A DNA stretch of 6,154 nucleotides from NCBI GenBank assembly GCA_016790385.1, contig JAEUNV010000429.1, positions 1-6,154 of the forward strand, written 5' to 3'. The notes beneath the pieces are model-generated. The model did not search any database, was not told where the DNA came from, and was given only the letters and a program-made list of their open reading frames with translations. The DNA is from Zoogloea sp. (GTDB lineage Bacteria; Pseudomonadota; Gammaproteobacteria; Burkholderiales; Rhodocyclaceae). The position numbers and the translations under genes were made by a program. Positions within the stretch are counted from its first letter, which is position 1. Each line of letters starts with the position of its first letter. Shown here piece by piece: positions 1 through 5,978 of the stretch.

Positions 1-1
1 T

Positions 2-550
2 CTCTATGCCTCGCCGCGGGTTCCCCGCGACGCCCAGCTGGCCGAGTTCGCCCAGGCCGCCTTCAAACCCGGCCTGCCCCTCTTGGTGGCCACCCGGGCC
101 CTGATGGACCTGATCTTCAAGACCTTCACCTTCGATGCCAAGGCCACTGAGGTGAGCACCCCGGTGCACGAAGTTCTGAAGAAGAAACGCGGGGTGTGCC
201 AGGACTTTGCCCACCTGATGATCGCTGCGCTGCGCTCGGTGGGCGTGCCGGCGCGTTACATGTCGGGCTATCTGCTCACCGACCCGCCACCGGGCAAACC
301 GCGCCTGATCGGGGCCGATGCCTCCCATGCCTGGGTCGCCGTATGGTGCCCGGAAAACGGCTGGGTCGAGTACGACCCCACCAACGGCATCCAGCCCGAC
401 GTGCGCCACGTCACCCTGGGCTGGGGCCGCGACTTTCAGGACGTGTCGCCCCTGCGGGGCGTCATCCTTGGGGGTTTGGCCCAGGTGCCAGAGGTGCGCG
501 TCACAGTGATTCCCGACGGCGAGAAGGCGGTTCCACCCCCCTCGACTTGA
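2..550 (+). CDS. Transglutaminase-like family protein (5'-partial, C-terminal 182 residues)
   Basis: The frame is open from base 2 of the window with no stop, so the gene starts upstream; the TTG at 83 lies inside the protein and is not taken as the start. The visible part holds the papain/transglutaminase-like catalytic triad in order: Cys in RGVCQDFAH (codon 197-199), His in ASHAWVAVW (326-328) and Asp in WVEYDPTNG (374-376). The family-typical tail GWGRDFQDVSPLRGVILGG follows. This pattern fits bacterial transglutaminase-like proteins (COG1305 type, usually with a separate N-terminal beta domain that would lie outside this window). They are often encoded next to alpha-E and circularly permuted ATP-grasp genes and are thought to act as peptidases or amide-forming enzymes in peptide modification; the substrate here is unknown. 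The gene ends 19 bases before a convergent gene. Fold and triad are secure; the function is inferred from the family. Confidence 0.9.
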   Translation, partial: LYASPRVPRDAQLAEFAQAAFKPGLPLLVATRALMDLIFKTFTFDAKATEVSTPVHEVLKKKRGVCQDFAHLMIAALRSVGVPARYMSGYLLTDPPPGKPRLIGADASHAWVAVWCPENGWVEYDPTNGIQPDVRHVTLGWGRDFQDVSPLRGVILGGLAQVPEVRVTVIPDGEKAVPPPST

Positions 551-569
551 ACATCCGCCCAAGAACCCG

Positions 570-1754
570 TCAGGGCGCGGGTCGGCCGGGCGGCATTGCG
601 TCCGGCCCCTGAAAGGCGCCGGGCACCCAGCGCGTTGGCGCTGCCAGGGGTCGGGTGCCCACCGGATGGCGAAATTCCGCCGTCGGCCGCAATTCGATCT
701 CCGGCGGGGGGCTCACACGGCCACGTAGCAGGCTCCCTTCGGGCAGGGTGAGATCCAGCCGCGCCGGGTCGAGGGCACCCGGTGGCAGGGCATGATTACC
801 CTGGTGCCACCCCGGCAGGGTCAGGCTGAACACCCCCAGGCCCACGGTGAGGTTGTTGCGCGCCACGAAGCGCGTGCCGGCCGGCAGCCGTTCGGCCCAC
901 ACCCGGGCAAACAAGGCCGGACGCCAGCCCGCGCTGATCAGGGTGTTGTGGGCCATCACCAGACGGTTGTCCGGCCAGCGTGGGCCTTCGGCGCCATAGG
1001 CCAGGACGCTGGGGTTGGCACTGTCCGCCCCCTGGCCAAGTACATTCCCCACCACCAGCGCCACGCCACCTTCGGGAAACTCCAGCTCGTAAGCGGCCCG
1101 CCCCTCCGCCCCATCCACCAGCCAGTTGTAGCGGATTTCGCTGTGGCGGGCCCGGCTCTTCAGGAGATGGCCCTGGTAGCCCCCCTGGAAGCGGCTGCCT
1201 TCCACCCACAGGCGACCGATCCGACCGACGTAGAGCAGATGATGCAGGGCGAGGGTGTCGCGGGGGGCGTCGCGGAATTCGCTATCCACCACGCGCAGCT
1301 CGGCATCCTCGAAATTGGCGGTGAGAAGGCCGGTTTCGTTGTCCTCGAACAGGCAGTCGCGTACCTCGAGGCGCCCCCGCTCGAAGCGGATGCCGGCACC
1401 GTTGTGATCCGGCGCGCGGGCGCCGCGAAAAGCGATGTTGCGCACCTTGAAATTTCCTTCGGGGAACACCCAGATGGCCTTGCCCTCGGCCACGCTGCCG
1501 CGCGCATCGAGCACCGGCCGCTCACCGACGCCGCGGATCTCGAGGGATTTCTGATGCCACACCGCCACATCGCCGCGATAGCTGCCGGGCTGGATCAACA
1601 CGGTGTCGCCGTCCCGCGCCAGACGCGCCGCATCGGCGACGCTGCGCACAGGCTCCCCGGGACCGACTGTGATCACCGCCGCCTGCAACGGCCCGGCCAA
1701 CAAGGCCATGACGCACAGACCGGCGCGGCCAAGCCGGCGCGGCGCAGCCCTCAC
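570..1754 (-). CDS. Exported right-handed parallel beta-helix protein, polysaccharide-associated
   Basis: A 394-residue protein if started at the GTG at 1754. I prefer this start because its GTG overlaps the TGA stop of the upstream gene (GTGA, 1751-1754) and it gives a good Sec signal peptide: basic n-region MRAAPRRLGR, hydrophobic core, likely cleavage after GPLQA near residue 25. The ATG at 1787 would add 11 Ala-rich residues. The mature protein opens with a typical beta-helix entry, RDGDTVLIQPGSY (residues 48-60). Repeating short strands and turns follow, such as GAGIRFERGRLEVRDCLF (119-136), LWVEGSRFQGGYQGHLLKS (192-210), SEIRYNWLVDG and FVARNNLTVG. This is the fold of pectate-lyase-like enzymes and C5-epimerases. 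I see no certain catalytic set, so lyase, epimerase or non-catalytic glycan binding all remain possible. Coupling to a Wzy-like polymerase points to surface polysaccharide maturation or export (inference). The last 60 residues are Pro-rich and look less repetitive. Confidence 0.85.
   Translation of the reverse strand: MRAAPRRLGRAGLCVMALLAGPLQAAVITVGPGEPVRSVADAARLARDGDTVLIQPGSYRGDVAVWHQKSLEIRGVGERPVLDARGSVAEGKAIWVFPEGNFKVRNIAFRGARAPDHNGAGIRFERGRLEVRDCLFEDNETGLLTANFEDAELRVVDSEFRDAPRDTLALHHLLYVGRIGRLWVEGSRFQGGYQGHLLKSRARHSEIRYNWLVDGAEGRAAYELEFPEGGVALVVGNVLGQGADSANPSVLAYGAEGPRWPDNRLVMAHNTLISAGWRPALFARVWAERLPAGTRFVARNNLTVGLGVFSLTLPGWHQGNHALPPGALDPARLDLTLPEGSLLRGRVSPPPEIELRPTAEFRHPVGTRPLAAPTRWVPGAFQGPDAMPPGRPAP
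621..660. repeat. Imperfect nested inverted repeat inside the 3' end of the beta-helix gene
   Basis: GGGCACCC at 621-628 pairs exactly with GGGTGCCC at 653-660. A second arm pair, AGCGC at 629-633 and GCGCT at 638-642 around a GTTG loop, sits directly inside, leaving a one-sided bulge of about ten bases. It lies within coding sequence (near codons 365-378 of the beta-helix gene) and about 70 bases beyond the stop of the convergent transglutaminase gene. No T-run follows on either strand, so a classical intrinsic terminator is not supported. It may slow or stop transcripts from the plus-strand gene, or be a chance product of GC-rich sequence. Confidence 0.3.
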
Positions 1755-4171
1755 CGCTGCGGCTGCCGCAGACTCAAGGCAAGCCACAGGACGAGCATGA
1801 TCATCAAGGTAATACGCGGCATGTCCAGCAGACTGTCCACCAGCCCTACCGTGGCGACCCCCACCAGGGCCGCCAGCAATATGGGCGCCAGAGGATGCAG
1901 ACGCGTGGGCAGTCGCAACAGGTGCACCACCGCCGTCAGCAAGGCCAGCAACAGCGCCGCCAGGCCCAACACACCCTGCTCCACATAGGTGTGCACGAAA
2001 ACGTTCTTGGCATGCCAGGGCAGGTGATCCCGATCGGACGAGAAGAACCAGAAGTCCACCCCCCGCTCGAAATCCCCGTTGCGCAACAAGGGGCGCAATT
2101 GGCCGTCAAAGGCCTGCACATCGTCCACGTCCACCTGTCCATGTCCGTCCACATAAAGGGCCAGACTGGCCGGCCGCCGCGGCCACCCCGGCCGGCTGAA
2201 CCCCTCCGCCGAGCCCTGGGCTTTCAGCTCGATGTCCTGCCAGGCACCGCCCCCCTTGAGGTTGGCGGCGCTGCCAAGACAATCTTCCGGGTAGAGCAGG
2301 TGTTTGCGGCACAGAGCCAGGTGCAGCGTCATGTCCACGTCACTGCGGGCGCGAAGCCGGAAATGGAACGGGGCCATCGCGTCGGTGGGAATACGTTGGG
2401 TCAGGCGCAGCACTTCACCATAGCCCAGGGTGTGGCGCTCCCCACCGATGCGCATGCTGCGCTCACCCACCCCCCCCTGAAGGGCCAGGAAACCCGGCAC
2501 CCCCGGATCGGGAAGCTTCCAGAAATAGCTGTCCGGGTAGCGACCCAGGCCCAGGCCGAACAGCACCGCACCGGGGCCCTGGACCATGCCGGCGCTCTGG
2601 GTGAAGTGCGCGCTACGGGAGTGGAGATCATCTCCGGTCGTGGCCAAGCGGCTGCCCATGTAGTCACTGCCGAGAGTGGCGATGGCCATCCCGCCCAGGG
2701 CCAGCACGCCTCCCACCACATGCAGGCGGTGCAAGCGTGGCACCCACAGGGGGCGCGGGCTCACCGACTGGGTGAGCATCACGGCCACCACCAAGCCAAC
2801 GGCCAGCAGGGCCTCGGGCACGTGCTTCCCTTCGCCCCAATGAACCGACACCAGCACCGCGCTGGCCGCCGTCCACACCAGCAGCGCTGCAACCAGTGCC
2901 GGCGCCGGGGATGCCTGGCGACGCAGACCATTGATCAACAGCAGCCCTGTCAGCCCGGCCGACACAGCGTAGGCCAGGTAGGGCCCCTTGGGCAGCCACA
3001 AGGCGACGAGCAGCCCGAGCCCCGCCAGGGCCATGCCGGCAACGCCGCCGATCAGCAGCTGAGCCCCCCGCCCGCCATGCAGACTGCCCCCCCCCAGATA
3101 AGCGAGCATGACCAGACCTGCGTAGGCCGCCATACCCCTGTAGCCCCCGGCCTGGAAGCTCAGCAGACAACCGGCCAGGGCACCGCCGGCAAGCAGGGCA
3201 ACACCGCCGGAACGCTCCCGCGCCTGGGCCGCCGGCCCTGCGGGTTGCAGCATGGCCACCAGCCCGATCAGGGCGCCGGAGGCCAGCACCGCCGCATAGA
3301 CGATGCGCGAGAAAGTAGTGAACAAGGCGTAGCTGCCGATGGCGATGACCACCAGCCCCGTAACGCGGGCCAGGGGGCTGCGCGCCATGCGCAGATACAG
3401 GAGGCTGAAGGGGAAGCTCAGGCAGAGCCAGGCATCCAGGGCCGCTCCACCCACGTGCATCTCCCAGAACAGCGCGGTACTGCGGTAGTCGGTGGCAAAG
3501 TTGGTGAAACCGGGGAAACTGAGGCGCTCCCAGAGAGCAGCCACGGCGCAGGTGGCAAAACCAAAAGTGAAACCGGCAACAAGGCGCCCCAGGGCGATCT
3601 CCCCGTCGCGCCGGATGGCGAGATGGATGAAGGGAATCAAGGCAAAGGCCAGTACGAAGCCCTTGCCCACCCGCAGGGCGTTGAGCGTGGAGCCATACCC
3701 CACCAGCGCCGCCGCATCCAGCACAGGCAGGGGGCTGAGCCCCCGCGCACCCGACACCGCCACGCTGACAGCCAGCAGGCCGAACACGCTCACGGCCCCC
3801 AGATTGAGCCTGACGGGCGCACGGCCGGTCAGCGTCACCGGCGGCGGCGCCACACTTTCCCGCAGGCCGAGGGCAAGCAGCGTCGCCAACACCAGCGCGT
3901 CACTCTCGTTCAGGTAGATGTGCCCGCTCCACGGTGCCAGATCCACCACGGGCCAGAGTATCGGCAGCATCAGCAGACAACTCGCCGGCCGGAACACCAC
4001 AAGCGCCACATACGTCGCGAGCAAGGCGGCGGCAAGCCAGCGATCGAGGGGGTAGACCACAAACCAGCCCGCCAGACCGGCAAGCGCCAGCAAGGCCACC
4101 AGGCTTCCGTAGAGGCGCGGGCCGATGGTCGAGTGCGGCGTACCGGAATGGGAGTGAGCAGCGGAAGCCAA
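1751..4171 (-). CDS. O-antigen ligase/polymerase-like (Wzy/WaaL superfamily) membrane protein with lectin-like insert
   Basis: An 806-residue protein from the TTG at 4171. The frame is open to an ATG at 4351, but that extension is Arg/Ala-rich and would run into the divergent gene. The GTG at 4102, with GGAA five bases upstream, is an alternative (783 residues) that starts just at the first membrane segment. The protein is largely hydrophobic, with a dozen or more likely membrane segments. Family signatures: FSRIVYAAVL (Arg289) like the RxxxL/SRG motif; GDDLHSRSAH then GLGLGRYP (551-555), the usual lead-in to the catalytic periplasmic loop; and HAKNVFVHTYVEQGVLGL (720-737), matching the family H-N-x-L-x-x-x-x-E-x-G-x-x-G-L element. 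Such enzymes join undecaprenyl-linked glycans at the periplasmic face. Unusual: family members are commonly 400-450 residues. Here about 150 beta-rich residues sit between GLGRYP and HAKN, and extra membrane segments lie at about 305-485. First gene of a coupled pair with the beta-helix gene. Polymerase versus ligase cannot be settled from sequence. Confidence 0.85.
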   Translation of the reverse strand: MASAAHSHSGTPHSTIGPRLYGSLVALLALAGLAGWFVVYPLDRWLAAALLATYVALVVFRPASCLLMLPILWPVVDLAPWSGHIYLNESDALVLATLLALGLRESVAPPPVTLTGRAPVRLNLGAVSVFGLLAVSVAVSGARGLSPLPVLDAAALVGYGSTLNALRVGKGFVLAFALIPFIHLAIRRDGEIALGRLVAGFTFGFATCAVAALWERLSFPGFTNFATDYRSTALFWEMHVGGAALDAWLCLSFPFSLLYLRMARSPLARVTGLVVIAIGSYALFTTFSRIVYAAVLASGALIGLVAMLQPAGPAAQARERSGGVALLAGGALAGCLLSFQAGGYRGMAAYAGLVMLAYLGGGSLHGGRGAQLLIGGVAGMALAGLGLLVALWLPKGPYLAYAVSAGLTGLLLINGLRRQASPAPALVAALLVWTAASAVLVSVHWGEGKHVPEALLAVGLVVAVMLTQSVSPRPLWVPRLHRLHVVGGVLALGGMAIATLGSDYMGSRLATTGDDLHSRSAHFTQSAGMVQGPGAVLFGLGLGRYPDSYFWKLPDPGVPGFLALQGGVGERSMRIGGERHTLGYGEVLRLTQRIPTDAMAPFHFRLRARSDVDMTLHLALCRKHLLYPEDCLGSAANLKGGGAWQDIELKAQGSAEGFSRPGWPRRPASLALYVDGHGQVDVDDVQAFDGQLRPLLRNGDFERGVDFWFFSSDRDHLPWHAKNVFVHTYVEQGVLGLAALLLALLTAVVHLLRLPTRLHPLAPILLAALVGVATVGLVDSLLDMPRITLMIMLVLWLALSLRQPQR

Positions 4172-4308
4172 GATCGTAAGTGCGCAAGGGGTGACAGGCG
4201 TCGATGCTAACCGATAGCCCCAGCCCTTGTCGCGGGCACCCTGGAAGCCGGGCGCAGGCCTTTGCGCCACGGCCGCTTGACCCCGGGCCCACCTCGCCGC
4301 AGCATTGC
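4172..4308. promoter_or_regulatory. Divergent intergenic region, presumed to serve both flanking operons
   Basis: About 137 bases separate the preferred starts of the minus-strand polymerase gene and the plus-strand prenyltransferase gene. As the two units are transcribed away from each other, their promoters should lie here or just inside the annotated 5' ends. I could not find a convincing -35/-10 pair on either strand. A TTGACC at 4277-4282 has only a poor -10 match (CAGCAT) at 4300-4305, and that would place transcription start at the ATG. There is no clear Shine-Dalgarno sequence before any of the candidate starts except GGAA ahead of the minus-strand GTG at 4102. The extent depends on the uncertain start codons. 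Confidence 0.35.
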
Positions 4309-5301
4309 ATGTCACCCTCGTCCGCCATGCCGATGCCGTCGTCCGTCTCACCCTCCGAACCCCTGCCCGGCCTGCGCGCCAGGCCGCTGCTCGCCCTCCT
4401 GCTGGCGACGCGCCCGGCCTTTCTCGGGGGCACGCTGTTGGCCTGCCTGATCGGCCTGGCCACGGCCCATGGCAACGGCGTCCCGGTGGACATGGCCAAA
4501 GCGGTGCTGACAGTGCTCTTCGCGCTGCTTGCCCACGCTGGCATCAACGTGCTCAATGACTATTACGACGCCCGCAGCGGGGCCGATGCGGCCAACACCG
4601 AGCGCCTCTACCCCTTCACCGGCGGCAGCCGCTTCATTCAGAACGGCGTGCTCAGCGAAGCCGAGACCGGCCGCCTGGGTTATGCCCTGCTCGCCCTGGT
4701 GGTGCCGGCCGGCCTGTGGCTCAGCCTGCACTCGGCGCCGGGGCTGCTGCTGATCGGGCTGGCCGGGCTGTTCCTGGGCTGGGCCTACACGGCACCGCCC
4801 CTGGCCCTGGTGAGCCGGGGCCTGGGCGAGGCCGCGGTGGCGGCGGGTTGGCTGATCGTGGTGGCGGGGGCCGATTTCGTCCAGCGCGGCGCCTTTTCGG
4901 CCACGCCCCTGGTCGCCGGCCTGTCCTATGCCCTGCTGGTGGCGGTCATTCTGTTCATCAACGAGTTCCCCGATCGGCGCGGCGATGAGGCCACCGGAAA
5001 ACGCACCCTGGTGGTCCGCCTCGGTCCCGACAACGCCAAGTGGGCCCTGCTCGGGCTGGTGCTGGTGGCCTACGCCTGGCTGGTGCTGATGGTGGGGCGC
5101 GACCGCCTGCCCCAGGGCGCCGCGGCCGCCGCCATGACCCTGGTGTTTTCCTTTCGGGCCGCCCGCATCCTGATGGCCCACGCCCACGAACCCGCCGAGC
5201 TGGCCCCGGCACTCAAGCTCACCCTCCTCGCCGCCCACTTGCATGGCCTCATGCTGGCGGCGACCCTGGCCTACGGACGCTGGCCCGGACACGCATCATG
5301 A
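4309..5301 (+). CDS. UbiA-superfamily prenyltransferase, MenA-like
   Basis: A 330-residue multispanning membrane protein. It carries both Asp-rich prenyl-diphosphate/Mg2+ motifs of the UbiA superfamily: NDYYDARSGAD (residues 83-93) and NEFPDRRGDEATGKRT (198-213). The first motif, the following YPFTGGSRFIQNG (101-113) and the GKRTLVVRLG tail of the second resemble 1,4-dihydroxy-2-naphthoate prenyltransferases (MenA type) more than 4-hydroxybenzoate UbiA. Such enzymes attach a polyprenyl chain to an aromatic acceptor at the inner membrane; the acceptor here is not determined by sequence. Start: ATGs at 4309, 4327 and 4333 are all in frame and close. An ATG at 4204 would add 35 Pro/Ser-rich residues unlike the family. 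Clear homology begins near residue 21 (GLRARPLLALLLATRPAF), so the start must be at or before 4333. The stop overlaps the next ATG (ATGA, 5298-5301), indicating an operon with the phosphatase gene. Confidence 0.85.
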   Translation: MSPSSAMPMPSSVSPSEPLPGLRARPLLALLLATRPAFLGGTLLACLIGLATAHGNGVPVDMAKAVLTVLFALLAHAGINVLNDYYDARSGADAANTERLYPFTGGSRFIQNGVLSEAETGRLGYALLALVVPAGLWLSLHSAPGLLLIGLAGLFLGWAYTAPPLALVSRGLGEAAVAAGWLIVVAGADFVQRGAFSATPLVAGLSYALLVAVILFINEFPDRRGDEATGKRTLVVRLGPDNAKWALLGLVLVAYAWLVLMVGRDRLPQGAAAAAMTLVFSFRAARILMAHAHEPAELAPALKLTLLAAHLHGLMLAATLAYGRWPGHAS

Positions 5302-5978
5302 ACCTGCCCTTCACCCCGCAAGACATCCACGCCGTCATCTTCGACATGGACGGGTTGCTCCTCGACAGTGAGCGGGTGGCCCTGGCCACCGTCGCCGAGG
5401 CCGCCGCCGAACTGGGCGTCGAATGGCGCTACGAGGTGGGTCTGGCCCTGGTCGGCCTCAACTCGAAGGACGGCCCTGCGGTGATCCGCCAGCACCTGGG
5501 CAACGATTACCCCACGGCCGAGCTCTACGCCGCCTTCGGCCGGCTCTACGAGGTGGCCATCGCCGAAGGCCGCATCCCGCTCAAAGGCGGCGTGATGACC
5601 CTGTTCGACGTTCTCGATGAACAGGGGCTGCGCCGAGTCGTGGCCACGTCCACCCGCCGCTCCCGGGCCGAGCCCAAGCTTGCGGCCGTGGGCCTGCTGC
5701 CGCGGGTGCATGGCATGGTCTGCGGCGACGAAGTCAGCCGCGGCAAGCCCGCCCCCGACATCTTCCTCGCCGCCGCGGCCCGGCTCGGTGTGGCGGCGGA
5801 GCACTGCCTGGTGCTGGAGGATTCCAACGCCGGCGTGCGCGGCGCCCTTGCCGCCGGCGCCAGAGTGGTGATGGTGCCCGACCTGCTGCAACCCGCCGAC
5901 GACTTGCGCGCCGCGCGGGTACCGGTGGCGGCCAGCCTCCACGACATCGCCGGCTTTTTGAGCACGCGGCAATCATGA
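5298..5978 (+). CDS. HAD-superfamily hydrolase, subfamily IA (beta-phosphoglucomutase/phosphatase-like)
   Basis: A 226-residue soluble protein of typical length for the family. All four HAD motifs are present: motif I FDMDGLLLDSE with nucleophile Asp16 and acid/base Asp18; motif II at VVATST (Thr117-Thr119, most likely Ser118); motif III Lys150 in RGKPAPDIF; motif IV LVLEDSNAGV (Glu164/Asp165) with GALAAGA following. The helical cap inserted after motif I (about residues 20-90) marks subfamily I. These enzymes hydrolyse or transfer phosphate on sugar phosphates and other small phosphomonoesters through an aspartyl-phosphate. Asp at +2 fits phosphatase or mutase activity, and the substrate cannot be read from sequence. 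The ATG at 5298 overlaps the prenyltransferase stop. The TGA at 5976-5978 overlaps the next ATG, so three genes are probably translationally coupled. A role in the same pathway as the prenyltransferase is inference only. Confidence 0.92.
   Translation: MNLPFTPQDIHAVIFDMDGLLLDSERVALATVAEAAAELGVEWRYEVGLALVGLNSKDGPAVIRQHLGNDYPTAELYAAFGRLYEVAIAEGRIPLKGGVMTLFDVLDEQGLRRVVATSTRRSRAEPKLAAVGLLPRVHGMVCGDEVSRGKPAPDIFLAAAARLGVAAEHCLVLEDSNAGVRGALAAGARVVMVPDLLQPADDLRAARVPVAASLHDIAGFLSTRQS

Noticed and set aside
565..582. Possible terminator hairpin ACCCG / CGGGT between the convergent genes
   Set aside because: The stem is only five base pairs, it overlaps the coding end of the beta-helix gene, and no T-run follows on either strand.
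792..1988. 398-residue open frame on the plus strand opposite the beta-helix gene
   Set aside because: No recognisable domain and a shadow-type composition. The minus strand here carries a signal peptide and beta-helix repeats.
1895..4210. 771-residue open frame on the plus strand opposite the polymerase-like gene
   Set aside because: It is rich in Gln, His, Gly and Arg without any fold or motif, the typical look of the antisense of a GC-rich Leu/Ala membrane-protein gene. The minus-strand frame has clear family motifs and membrane segments.
4277..4305. Possible sigma-70 promoter TTGACC with a downstream -10 for the prenyltransferase operon
   Set aside because: The best -10 at proper spacing (CAGCAT) matches only three of six consensus bases and would put the transcript start at the start codon.
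4204..4308. Upstream ATG at 4204 as the start of the prenyltransferase
   Set aside because: The 35 added residues are Pro/Ser/Arg-rich, lack family similarity and use up most of the divergent promoter space. The purine-rich AAGGGG before it is about 12 bases away, too far for a good ribosome binding site.
4172..4351. ATG at 4351 as the start of the polymerase-like gene
   Set aside because: The extra 60 residues are Arg/Ala-rich without structure and overlap the start of the divergent prenyltransferase gene. The TTG at 4171 or the GTG at 4102 fits the first membrane segment better.
4348..5292. 314-residue open frame on the minus strand opposite the prenyltransferase
   Set aside because: It has a Gln/Gly/His-rich composition with no motif, and the plus-strand frame carries both UbiA Asp-rich motifs.
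5271..5972. 233-residue open frame on the minus strand opposite the HAD gene
   Set aside because: It is a low-information antisense frame. The plus-strand HAD protein has all four catalytic motifs.
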